From Byssochlamys sp. IMV 00236 (Eukaryota; Ascomycota; Eurotiomycetes; Eurotiales; Thermoascaceae): a stretch of 64,000 nucleotides of DNA. Positions 35,247 through 46,454 of the stretch are shown here, one piece after another. The stretch lies in contig MSJH02000830.1 of NCBI GenBank assembly GCA_001931875.2, positions 463,332 through 527,331 of the forward strand, written 5' to 3'. Numbering within the stretch: position 1 is the first letter of the stretch; every line of letters begins with the position of its first letter. Below the pieces are notes generated by a model that saw nothing but the letters and a program-made list of their open reading frames with translations, searched no databases and had not been told where the DNA came from. Made by a program: the position numbers and the translations under genes.

Positions 35247-36705
35247 TTATGCTGCTGCCCCTTGCTGGATGAGCAACTGTCGTATATCATCGTCGTGAGC
35301 CATACTAAGTGGTGTCTTTCCTGTATCCGACACAGCATTAACATCAGCGCCGTGGGAGAGCAGAAGCTTGACAACATCACTGTGGCCATTGTTAACAGCC
35401 CAGTGCAGCGCTGTCCATTTGTACCAAGTTCTCAGTGAGGGGTTTGCTCCCTGCTCCAGCATCTGCTTCACATCACCGCTATGTCCGCCTGCGGCGGCTT
35501 TATAGAGCGGAAATTCGCCCCTAGAATCGAGCACATTCAGCTTGCTGGCCGAGGAGATTGACAGGGTCTCATCTGGAGTGTAAACCCTACCGGTTAATAC
35601 TATATTCGAGATTTTCCCCTCGAGCTGATGGATCTTGTCTTCAAGAGTCTTTTTGTCGGCGCTGAACCGGTGCTGAAGCCGGGTGATCTCGGAGGTGGTC
35701 TCATCGTGGTTTCTCTCCAGATCCACCCTGAGATGGTTGACCGTTGTCTGGGCATTCTCAAGTGCCTCTACCATTGACTGCTTTTCCGAGGAAAATTCTT
35801 CCTGCTGTCGCTGAAGGTCTTCTTGAAGGGTGCTGATGGTGATTTGAGCTTGTTTCAGTTCATCGTCAATAGCTTGTCTCGCTGCCCCTGTTGTCTCTAT
35901 TTCTTGGGCGTGTGACGTCAAGGCAGTTCGAAGCTTGGACCTCAACTCGATGAGTTCGTTCTCCTTACTCGTGATAATGGCGATCAGATCTTGGAGAGAC
36001 ATCTTGGCGAGCTGGTCGTTGCCGATGCGAGCTGAAATGGTCGTTGTGGCGATAAGCTCCCGAGCTATTGCAACATAGTTGCTTTCTTCTCCGCTCGACT
36101 CATGACTCTGACGCACGTTTGATGCTTCCAATGGCGATGCATAACCGTAAGCTTCTTTGAGGTCGTTCTCGGTGCGCTCCCCTTCTTCGCTTGCTTGATT
36201 GCGGTCCCACTGTGTGGTCACGATCATGACATTGTCCTGGCCCGGCCTTTGGAGTTTTGTAAACAAAGCTTGGTTTCTGGCGGCCTGTTCCTTGACATTT
36301 GTGTCTGTGATGTCGTGAAAATAGACGATGCCATCCACAGCACCCTTGGAGCCGGTGTAGTCCTTGAGGATGGTAGTCTTGACAGCATCTGTAAACTCTT
36401 TATCTGTCACCGATAGAGAGGGACAGTCCACAAGCCAGATATTTCGGTTTGCAAGGACTCCCTTGAAGATTGAAGCCTTGGCTCCATTCTGTGTGTTTTG
36501 GTCACGGACGAGGTCGGTACCGGTAACTTCTTTGATAAAAAGGTCTCGCTCTGGTCCTTCGAATCCCAGAAGAGCAAGGATGACAGGGGCCGATGAAGGA
36601 GATTTATCGGGCGTTGTCCTATAACCATTGAGAGGTATTAGATCTTGACATGATAGATATATTCGTTTTGTACGGACAGGAGCTCACTTACAGTATATTC
36701 CCCAT
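35247..36705 (-). CDS. Degenerate G-domain, coiled-coil and ankyrin-repeat protein
   Basis: Two exons (36692-36705 and 35247-36618, intron 73 bp) give 461 residues. The N-terminus MGNILTTP has Gly2, so N-myristoylation is possible. Residues ~15-165 read like a septin/AIG1-like G domain: a strand VILALLGFEG then FIKEVTGTD, a Walker B-like strand NIWLVDCPSL, DGIVYFHDITD and VMIVTTQWD. The P-loop is broken: where G-x4-GK-S/T is expected the sequence is GFEGPERDLF, so nucleotide binding is doubtful. Residues ~165-300 form a coiled coil. Ankyrin repeats fill ~325-455 (FPLYKAAAGGHSGDVKQMLE, TALHWAVNNGHSDVVKLLLS, TPLSMAHDDDIRQLL). It may be a membrane-tethered adaptor; the function is unknown. Confidence 0.8.
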
Positions 36706-36966
36706 TTTCGAAGACGTCAATGAGCGTACAGACTTTGAGAAACTTGATACTCGCATCATCTTGACGGTTGGAGTTGAGAGAAGATAAAGTAGCAGAAGGG
36801 TTATGAGAGGAGGAAGTGATGCTGAATGTTGTTTCAGACTTAACAGCACACATAGACGACAACAGCACCAACAACAGACAGCGTCACTGCCCAGCTGTTT
36901 CTCAACGCAGGGCTGGATGGATGTAGCTTTCGTGGATTGTGATTTTTGATTAGCAGCACTGAACAG

Positions 36967-36986
36967 NNNNNNNNNNNNNNNNNNNN
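36967..36986. other. Assembly gap (20 N)
   Basis: Twenty consecutive N, 262 bp upstream of the ankyrin gene's start codon. The true length and sequence are unknown, so upstream regulatory sequence or an unannotated exon could be missing here. Confidence 0.99.
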
Positions 36987-37099
36987 GGATGGTTTTATAA
37001 GGCTCTCTGACTCCACATCCCGGCCTTACTATCGCAACATACAGAGGAGGCGTCTCCGGACTAAGAGAATGGAGTGCCCTAAAACACACTGACACGCAT

Positions 37100-39170
37100 G
37101 AATATTGTCGTTAGTATACATAAAAACTGTGAGATGGCAAAACACATCACCCATGCAGGAACACGTGGATAAGGATCACCGCCATCAAATAGCTTGAAAC
37201 AACCTGCTGATTGGCTGTCATAACCAGCCTGGTCTTTTTTTTCTTGGGCACTAAATGCTCTAAACTGATATCATGCTGGCTATGGAGACTCTTGGAGGCG
37301 ATAACAGTAGACGCTGATTTAGCATAGTAGCGCCCCATCACCCAGCCCCTCTGCTCATACAATGCGCGTCTCATCCCCCTCACTAAAAAGTGAGGGTATT
37401 ACGCTGTTGCCTTATCTCTGTCTTGGTGACCTTTCCTCCCGCAGGATAAAGCATACTGCTAAGTATTTACCTAGCGCTGGCAGCTGCAATTTCCATGTTT
37501 AGCTTCAACTTCCCTCGCACTATGTATGCCACTTGACTGACGGGGTTTGCCGATTCTGAAGCTGGTGCCATAGCGAAGGTCCACATCACTCGGACAAAAA
37601 TGGGCCGCGCCTCGCAATATTCCAAACCATGAAGCAATTGATAGTGACAGTCGCGCAATGACGAACCGCAGAGAAGATCCTACTTGCGCCCGGCAGGATT
37701 AGTGGACTGACGATGAAGAGCTACAGAGTACACTTATCAGGCGGGAATTCTAGTTCTTTCCTATCAGTTCTCCTAAAAGCACGGAGCACTGGCTTCATTT
37801 GGTAAAAGAGGCTTGTCGCGCTTATAAGAAAGTGTTTTGCTATACTCCGTAGTACTCCGTATGTATCTGAGAGGAGTGTATCCACAAACCGTCGGGGTTT
37901 AAGTGGCCGATATGGGATCAAATAACAGTTAACGGGGAGGTTGGGAGGAGCGAGTTCTCTTGACCTGGAGGGGTAGTTAGCGGTCAAGGACGCGGATCAC
38001 CGCAGCTAACCGTTAGTCTGACCTGAGGCGCCAACCGCAGAGAGCTATCTAGACCACCAAGCTAAGCTAAACAAACGTCCAATGTTGCAAAATTTACAAG
38101 CCAGAAATCCATTGATAATCATTATCTCGGCAAAAATTCTCAGCTCCTATATGTACCCCGAGCATCCCAAGGACCGTGTTTTATCTATGAGCCTCAATCC
38201 TAGCTCATAACGCTTGATTGCTGCCATGTTAAGATTCCACAGACGACCTGTTAGCAGTCTATTCACAGCCCAAGGTCCTCAAACAAAGAGGCTGCAGCGG
38301 AATTGCGCACAAGGTAAGTTTGGAGCTATTGTATGTATACGTTCAACACTTGCAGAACGGGAGTCATGGTTCTCAAGTCGGTCCCCGAGATCATATTTCG
38401 TGTTTGTTTGGGAAACACACTGTCCTCTTACACAAGCTTATTGGCCTCGTTGTTACGATTGGCGTTCTTAAACTCAATTGACCTCACCGCTTGATGGCGC
38501 ACAGTCAACTGCGTGAACGACTGCCATCGCCACTAGGGACCGTTCAAATCGAACGCGGAGAGATGGCCTGCAATGCAAGCCATTCATTTTGCAGGCAATA
38601 ACTATTTATTTCTCCGTTTATTATCTGAATGCGCTGTAGCCTCTCCCCGGTTCTACGAGGCCATCAAAGTCTCTCGTAAAAAGTTTTGAATTGCAAAATA
38701 TATGATAGTAGCTGCGGAGGAGAACTGTATGTCATTTGTATTCCTAGATTTTCCTCTAGCGAAGAGGGAAGACGGCTCAGTTGAGTGACTATTATAAGAC
38801 TAGGCCACTAGCTAAAGAGGATAGCTCTCCGAAAGAGCTTTAGCGGATATAGAGCTCATGCGAGGAAAAAAGTTAGCTGCCTTAATAGCTTTCTTTTTTG
38901 GCAAGTCTGCAGTAAACACGGAGAATCCAATGCACTATTCTTGACGACCGCGACACTAGATAACTACAGCCGAATGTTAGGATAATCAGGTCTACGGAGT
39001 AGATTGAGAGATAGCAGGAGTGCTGATCTCTGTTTAAGTGGAACCTCTGGAATCAGTCACATTTCCTTAGTCGGGTCTATTGTCGTCCTTGTGACCCCCC
39101 AATGTCCGGCATCGAGCTCCTTTGAGTCCTAAGCGCACTTATGGGACCGCAACGATATTTATAGTATTCC
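37100..39170. other. Gene-poor stretch, no supported gene
   Basis: About 2 kb without a supported gene. It contains two adjacent copies of TACTCCGTA at 37843-37851 and 37853-37861 and the reverse complement at 38993-39001. A frame at 38214-38471 could be joined across GTAAGT...TTGCAG into a ~70-aa product starting MLRFHRRPVSSL, but nothing supports it. The part from 38600 to 38950 is AT-rich with short repeats of AGCT, perhaps decayed repetitive DNA. Confidence 0.4.
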
Positions 39171-40431
39171 GTTTGTCACAAATATAGGAAGTACCTCGTA
39201 AACTTCGGGACTAGTTCTCTCAAGTTGGACGAGCCGATAAGAAATGCCCTTATCAGCTCGCTCTTTTTGAACGTGCAGTAATTTCCAGGAACAAACTCCA
39301 TCATACTAACAAGGCCATTCTTAACTATCTGCTCAATCCAGGTATGTGATAACTTGCTAACATATGATTCTGACTCGTCATGGGCGTAGTCTGCGAGGAC
39401 GACGTGGTTATCTGAGACCATAAAATCTTCTCATCCACGTAGGAAAATCTTCGTAGCATTGGTGATTTTGCCGGCGGCAACCCTCATATAAACGGTTGTA
39501 CTCCCGTCGACTAACGGTGCATACCTTGGCAGGTTCGTGTGGACGATCTTCCAGGATCTCCACAAGTACAGTACATACTACATGGAGGGGAAGCCTGGGG
39601 TCTTCCAGTGTAGACCTCTTTCCTTGAGATGCGAACAATGGCTTCCATGAATTCTGCCATATTCTGTCGATTAGCTTCCTAATTCCTTATAACAGACAGA
39701 ACCTGTCTGCCAGGGGCACCACGACGTCTTCTTGGCGGTCAAGCCAGTGCTTGATCGGCCATTTCCACATTGACCACATCTGTGATCAGACCCTGCTTGG
39801 CCAGATGTTCTAGCAATCGAGCAACCCGTTGTATCTGGGCTGCCTGCCAGGTTTCACGAGGTCGTAGATTCCGATCTACCAGTTCGGAACCTTGTAACGG
39901 ATACCGGTTTATCTGCAGTTGGTGGTACCTGGTATTCCCAACTCCTTCCCCTCTGGGCGCATTACCCGGTAGTGGATCTCCTAAGGCTAGCTTCGTATAA
40001 GTATGATCTGGAGTTAATGCACATATTATCTGTAAGTCTTATCGACAAAATCCCTAGTGCGTCTGGTAGAGCCAAGGAGTATACACGCCATGCCCCTGAT
40101 CACAGACACACCTAGCTCATAGTTATCGTACAAACAGGAAGCCGGCTGGCCACGATAACTTTGCAGTTTCGGTCTTTAGCGTGCTTGCCAAGGTTGTCAA
40201 TGATCAATTTTATCAATCTATACGCACAGGGATACGGCGAAGTATCGAAGTGTTCTTTGCTGGAACTTTATACCACTCGACCAAAAACAAAATCGTCACT
40301 CAGTCACCCTGGATCTGACATTATACAAGAAATCCAGAAAGGTATATGTGTACTCCGCGTACTTATGTAGAGATGACTTCACTTCGTCCCGTTGCTGCTG
40401 GATGGGGCATCAGAGGTACTTATACCACGTA
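39171..40431 (-). other. Coding-like fragments on minus, possible pseudogene or decayed element
   Basis: Several minus-strand frames look protein-like but are broken by stops. 39408-39638 encodes RLPLHVVCTVLVEILEDRPH... and RRFYGLR, and 39176-39421 encodes SHTWIEQIVKNGLVSMMEFV. Roughly 39745-40020 encodes GNTRYHQLQINRYPLQGSEL followed by LRPRETWQAAQIQRVARLLE and ends in a stop. I could not join them into one model with good splice sites. They could be exons of a poorly modelled gene or remains of a dead one. Confidence 0.3.
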
Positions 40432-41039
40432 TTAAAGATTGCTCCTTACTGACTCCACGGTAATCGGGTTCGAAAAGGTGATCGCGGTCTGCAGCGAGGC
40501 TTCCTTTAAAGCGCACAGGAATGCGGACGGAGCTATTTGGTGGGACCACGACTCTGCCAGTCGAATAGACTGTTCATGCGCGACGAGCCTGCGTCACACA
40601 CTTGTTCTCGCCTCAGGTGTGGTTCCTATCGATAAGGACGATGATTATGTAGGATAATCTTGATCATGTCCGCGTCAAACTGGTCTAGAAACGCGGACTT
40701 ACTACTCCGAAACGCTGCGAGTTGGAACGCTAGCTCCGCAGTCTGCTGCTTGAGGGGAGAATTCTCAAGTTTAAATTGCGTTCCCCCCGACATAACCAGG
40801 AGAGGCCCCAAGCGTTGAAGCTCAGGGTTCTCCCGGACCATGGTCTGTTCAACTTCCATGGCATTTCCCCACGCCGTCCACAGCATTCTGGTTTGCTCCT
40901 GTATCCGGTTAGCGACTAATCTGAAAAGTCTCGTCCGATGCCGACTTACAATCACGGTCCGGTCCCGGAACTCTGCCAGAATGCTCGTCTGAAGCAACGA
41001 TGGGGTGATCGGGCGGGCTGAGGAGCGGGATCGATGCAC
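40432..41039 (-). CDS. Possible small hypothetical gene, 154 aa (uncertain)
   Basis: Three exons (40950-41039, 40681-40898, 40432-40588) join to 154 residues with introns of 51 bp (GTAAGT, branch GCTAACC, acceptor ATACAG) and 92 bp (weak donor GTTTGA, acceptor ACGCAG). The first intron is stop-free. The product has a helical look (EQTRMLWTAWGNAMEVEQ, LKQQTAELAFQLAAFRSSKS). No family recognised. A second frame across exon 3 on the same strand gives a quite different coding-like reading (see findings), so the model is doubtful. Confidence 0.3.
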
Positions 41040-42080
41040 ACTATCGGACCGTCCGAAGCAGTCAAACGAAGAGAGAAGTCGAGCAAGACGAACAAAGAGC
41101 GAGCTGAGGATGGGAGCAAGTTCATGCTGACCGAATCGGTTCCCATAGAAGTATAGTTGAAATATTAAACAGAGAGGCCGAGAAAGAACGAGGACATGCT
41201 ACCATATGATACGAAAGATCGCAGTGGGATGATGAAGATGATGGTGTATTCCCCTCTAGGAATGCAATAGAGTCTTTTATATTTTCGGGCTTCTTTAAAC
41301 GCTCTCCAGTGATTCCGGAGACTTTGGTTCAAAGTCTCGATCTGTTCGAGACAGCTTCATCTCTTAGTTCCAAGTTAGATTCCGTCATCCCGAAACAGGC
41401 CCTCGTCGACATGTATTATGAAATTTCATTAAAGGCAATTTATGACTCACTGATGGTCTTTTACTTAGCTTCCTCTTCGTCCATCACATCTGCCCAACTA
41501 GATGGGACGAGCACCTTGGGTACCAGTGGTGTATCTTCAACTTGACAGCGGCTATAAATTTATTCCCCTTGAAGGAATACAAGATGATGTATATATGTCT
41601 TGAAGGTGTAGAGAGGGTTCAAAGTTATATAGGAGTTTTCTATGCAAGCGCTATACCTATGTAAAATGGAAGAATGGATTGGTACCAGGAAAAGAAACGG
41701 GTATTTATACCCCTCCCCGGAACCCCTCAGTTACTTCATAGCCATGAGGTAGCAATGAATTGATTTACTCAGATGGCAAGTTTCCTCTATCTGATGAATG
41801 AATGTCTTGAACAAGGGGTTGTGAATGTGGATAGTTCGTTACTCAAGACGAAGGGGGCTGGGAATAATCTGCTCCTATGGGAATACCTAATGCGTGGGGA
41901 ATAGCGGCAGCTTACAGACAGAGTTTGAATAGGAGATAAAATTTCTATATGTTTGCTTCATTTTTTCTGCTTAGTGTAAATGCATCAGGATCCTGCAGTC
42001 TCTCGGCATGTTTCACAGGGATCTGTTTCTTTATCCAAAAAGATCTAGGAGAACTCCATGCAGCAATCTGAAAGACCAAT
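41040..42080. other. Intergenic region, no gene seen
   Basis: About 1 kb. A plus-strand frame at 41309-41545 has no recognisable feature. AT-rich 3' flank of the coiled-coil gene at the right side. Confidence 0.4.
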
Positions 42081-45000
42081 TCAATGCGTCAGTCTAGCCG
42101 CCATGCTCGTGAATATATCTTCGTCTGAGAACCCCAGGCTAGCGTTTTCAAGTTGCTGTTCTTCGACCTGCGTACAGATTTGACTCTCTAATTGCGTGGA
42201 TACTTCTTCATCTGGGGATCCTTTGGAGGTGGTGCTCTGTGAGGATTTCGCGGGGCTATTTCGATCGCATTCTCCGAGAGGCTTTCTATGTCGTTCTTTT
42301 CGTGTGGTGCCTGAATGAGAGCCAGAGGAATGGAACTTTCGGCTTTGTCTGTCATCGTAGCCATCATCAAAGGACGCATGAGACAAAGCCCGTGACCCGC
42401 GGGAGCCTTTTGATCGTTTGGGGGTTGGTGCATAGTTGCTAGAAGCTGTGGACTCAAAGGAGGCCCCCAGCTGAGTATTTTCCTGGAACGATGTATCGTT
42501 TACGCTGTCTTCAGCTAGGTTCAGCGATTCTCGGAAATTGGATGCCTTCAAAGCAGGCTTTGACCGTTCCTCTCTACTAGTTGGCTTTGTTGTGTCTTTT
42601 CGGTCATTCTTGAAGCCCATTACACCCATGAGGCGACTGATATGTTCCTGGGCTTCGGAGAATTCGCGGGCTTTTGCAGCACGCTCATTTCGGAGGGCCT
42701 CAATCTATGACTGAGTCAGTATACAGATATAAGGTTCCAGGACTCAGTCGGGAAACTTGCTTTTTGTTGTAGTTTATTGATCTTTCTGCTGCTTTCTTTG
42801 CGCTCAGAAGATACTTTGGTCTCAGCCGCTTGCAAGGCTATTCGAAGAAGATTAATTTCTTCCGTAAGCCGGGATGTTTCCTGTAGTGCCTGGTTGAGTA
42901 GTCAGTATAGGATATTGAGTAAATAAATGACAGGACTTACCTGTGCAGTTACTCTAGATAGTTCTGACTGGTATTGCTGTTCGAGCGTTGCGACCTTAGA
43001 CTGGTGGGATTCCTCTTCTTCCCGCATAGCGATGCGGAATCTATTAGATTCGGAAACCTCGATTTCCAGCTGTAGTATCATATACGTTAGAATAATGTAG
43101 TAAACAGCATATGACTTACTACTTACCTTATGCTGTAAGTCATCCCTCTCAGAACGTAGTCTGTCTCTGTCAGATACCAGTGCCTTAATCTCAGAATCCA
43201 TTCGGTTGTTATCGCTTGTTTTATTCTCCACGGACTGTTGGAGCTCATCGACTTCCTGTCTAAGTGATGCAATAATCTCAGAACCGGACGTGTTCTTTTC
43301 GGAAAGAGTTTCGATAGTCTCCCGAAGCCTTTCATTCTCCGCTGACCTATGGTTGAGCTCATTATGCAACTCCTCGACTCTATCTTCCTTTTCAGTGAGG
43401 GTTGCTATGAGGTCTAGTTCTCTAGACCTAGCCTTTTCTCGCTCAGAGACAGCAGTTTCCTGCGAGTCTCGCTTTTCATCTTCGAGTTCTTTCTGCGCAG
43501 CAGCAAGCTGAGTTGCCAAATACTGTGAGCGAGCGGTTGCACTGTCGGCCTCTTCTTTCAGCCGTGTCATTTCCTGCTGGAGCGCAAGAGCTGCATGAGA
43601 TGATTGTTCAACGCGGATCCCTAATTCTCTGTTGTGCCTTTTCAGCGCTTCGACTTCCGACGCTAACTGGTCGCGCTGGTCGGTCACGTCTCTCAACGGA
43701 GCTTCAACATTATGGCAGCGATATTCTAAGTCGCGACAGATCTCTCCAACTTTTTGGATAATGCTTTCATGAGAGCTGCAAGCATTCTGCATCAGACTTT
43801 CGCCCATTTTAGCTCTCCAGTCCTTGCTTGCGCCGACTTCGAAACGGACTGGAGATGTTGTATTGGGAGGCATGGCGATCGGAATGGAGCGGTTGGGGCT
43901 CAAGAACGAACAAGTGCACTTTTCGGATATGCTTTCCTTGACCATAGAGAAACAGGAAGCTAGCATTGGAAAAGTGGAGGGCGATGTAGAGCCAGAGTTG
44001 TATGAGAGAGTTGACGTGCAGGAGAGAAACACGAGGTCAACGAAAAGTGAGTTCTGCATAGAAACAAACGCAGGGCGACACATATCGGCTCCTTCGCAGC
44101 ATCCTTGGCATGACATGGGGAAGCTTTTCATGCGGCTGCTCAATAGTTCAGTTCCAATATCAGAAGATATGAACCGGAATGCGGAAAGTGCGAGAAGGCC
44201 CAGGTTCGATTGTCGCATGGCGGACAATATACGTAACATGATCTGTATTGAGAGAAGAGCATCGTTGCTCATAAATTCATCCTCTTTGATAAGAGAAAAA
44301 GCGCATTGGAGTAGATCAGATACAGCAGCGTCATCCAGATAAGTCTTGCAGTGTCAGCATTTCCCGTTTCCTATTGGGTGTTATGTAACTCACCATGGCT
44401 TGTGAAACGAAAGTCCGGAAAGGGTTATCAGGTAGTTCCTGTAAGGCGCGTCTGCCCTCATGAGACAGTAGTATCTCTTTGCAGGCTGCCCGGTGATCTT
44501 CCGATGGCTGACCATTGGATAGGAATGACACGAGAAATGCAAGGCCCTAAACATGTCAGCGTGTTTCCAACCAATGGTAATGAAGTGCGTTTACCATGAC
44601 TTGCAGCTTACTGTCAATGCCCTCTCTTCCAAGTTTCTCGCGAAGTTTAGTGATCCTAGCAGCGTTCTTCTCGATCCATGCTCGCCTCTGGTCTAAATCG
44701 ACTGCGTCACATATTTCCATTGCTAGGCGAACGCTTTGTATCGCCACATTAGAAGACATGCTGAAATTGGCTGAGCATGCCAGAATAACCCTCAGAACAA
44801 CGAGATCTAGGGTTTTGGAAGACCTTTTAGGTCCGAAGAACTGTCGGATATTCTGAAGCCAATTGGGAAAGCCGTCATTTCCTTGACCGGTATAGTTCTT
44901 CGGGATTCGGGCGGCAGCTATGCGAGCAAAAGTTGCAAGGCATAGTAGATTTCCCATATGGTCGTCTAAGTTTCGCAAGATTTTCGTACACTCTGTCTGG

Positions 45001-45730
45001 AAGTTGGCCATAGTCTCCTCAGAAAATGCCGCGAGCAGGCTTGAGCTTCCATGCATGCTACCGATAACCTGATACAAAGGGTAAATTGTCTCTGCGGATG
45101 GTTTATCCACCATTTTCTGAACCAGTCTTTCGACGAAAGTCGATACACGTGCAGGAAGCACAATCCCGCTTGGTAGCGGGTGGGACAGCATTGAAATGCA
45201 TGTTTGAAAGGACTACCATGGTCAGTAATTAGGTCGCTATCTCGAACACAACATGCGCCAAGCATGTTGGCTATTGATTTTTGGGAAGTAGCATTGCTAG
45301 ACTCACTTGGGAATCTCTATCGTCGATTGCCTTTTGTAGGAGCTGGTCCAATAAGGGCGGTTGTTTTTGTACCAAGATCTCACAAAACTCTTGGACTTGT
45401 GCTAGTCATTGTCAGACGTCAGGCACAGGGCGTAAGCGTATCGCGGAATTGCTCACCAAACGCGCATATCAGCGGCAGTGATGCAGATGAACAAGGAATA
45501 GCTTCCAAGAGTTTCTGGGCCAGGAGAGCCACCTGGCAGGGTTTGCAACTCGCCCATACTTGCAACACATTCAGCGGGCAATCTGACACGAGCTCTTGAA
45601 GATCCTACTCATGGATCAGTAGTTGTCTTTTTCATGCATCGCGGCACAAACAAACCTGCAGAACCGGGATATACGGCGCTGTCACAACATGTTCAATTTC
45701 ACGAATAAGATGGGGCAGTCTGTCCGCCAT
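42081..45730 (-). CDS. Large coiled-coil protein of unknown function, 1062 aa
   Basis: Nine exons (45656-45730, 45457-45604, 45307-45401, 44595-45212, 44394-44546, 43127-44344, 42941-43069, 42761-42889, 42081-42704) join in frame to 1062 residues. I do not recognise it. Residues ~1-460 are helical, ARM/HEAT-like (IREIEHVVTAPYIPVLQDLQ; TLDLVVLRVILACSANFSM), with a Cys-rich patch MSCQGCCEGADMC near 415. From ~520 to 850 there is a long continuous coiled coil (DQRDQLASEVEALKRHNREL; LTEKEDRVEELHNELNHRSA). The C-terminal ~190 residues are Ser/Thr-rich and charged, with PTPKRSKGSRGSR, suggesting phosphorylation and possibly nuclear location. Intron 42705-42760 is a GC-AG intron (donor AAA|GCAAGT); a GT donor there would bring in a stop. 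Confidence 0.82.
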
Positions 45731-46454
45731 AATTTCACTACCTCGATCTATTATTGATCCCCAGCAGCACGCGTTTCGAGGTCTATTATCTCGATGAAGT
45801 CGTAAATGCGGGATCCCGAAGTCTTCAAGCTGGACCCTCCGCCGGTTGCCCCATCAACGGAACCGATACGGAAAGCGATCAAGCTACCACTCTACATTGT
45901 ACACAGGGACTATAGAGTCTACGCACTTGTCTGATACAACTATATATGGGATTGTTTTGTCTGGGAACAGTATATGGCTAACCTACCCCATATCTAATTT
46001 AGCAATTGTCCACAGAGGCCCATGAGTGGGTATCAACAACCGGCTACACTATAAATACTCATTGCGGAGCTTCGGCGTTGCACCGAGGATTTGCCGGTCG
46101 GTTTAGTCTTTCCCCGCGTTCAACCCCCACGTCCGGGGAGATTCTGGAGCTGAGATCGAATCAAAATGGAAGACTCGCAGTTGTTGAAGCAGATGGAATT
46201 GATCTCTACCGGCTGTCTCGGCTCATCATGCGATCTTGGCTAAAATTCAGGCTGAAAACTGTCACGCAATAGCGGTCATTCAGGAACAAAAGGTCAGCGG
46301 ACAGGCGCCTACCTGGGACGCACATAAGCTGCCTTGGTGTACATTTCATTTCTCTCCTCCTTTCTATCTTCTGTTCCAATGGCTTTGAAAAGCAATTTGC
46401 CCTCTTCTGGAGTATTGTATGACTTTTCATGAGTCTCGAGTTTACTGTGCAGCA
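45731..46454. promoter_or_regulatory. Divergent promoter region with CreA-type sites upstream of D-lactate dehydrogenase
   Basis: 724 bp between two divergent genes. Three SYGGRG (CreA) hexamers are packed at 46112-46117 (CCCCGC), 46125-46130 (CCCCAC) and 46133-46138 (CCGGGG), in both orientations, ~320-340 bp before the dehydrogenase start. CTATAAATA near 46049 and CTATATATG near 45940 are TATA-like. The open frame at 46006-46272 in this region has no supporting feature. Confidence 0.45.

Noticed and set aside
38214..38471. Possible two-exon small gene starting MLRFHRRPVSSL
   Set aside because: It has good splice ends, but the product is ~70 aa with no domain in a gene-poor stretch; it could be a decayed fragment.
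46006..46272. 88-aa plus-strand frame before D-lactate dehydrogenase
   Set aside because: It overlaps the CreA-type sites, has no recognisable feature and no continuation.
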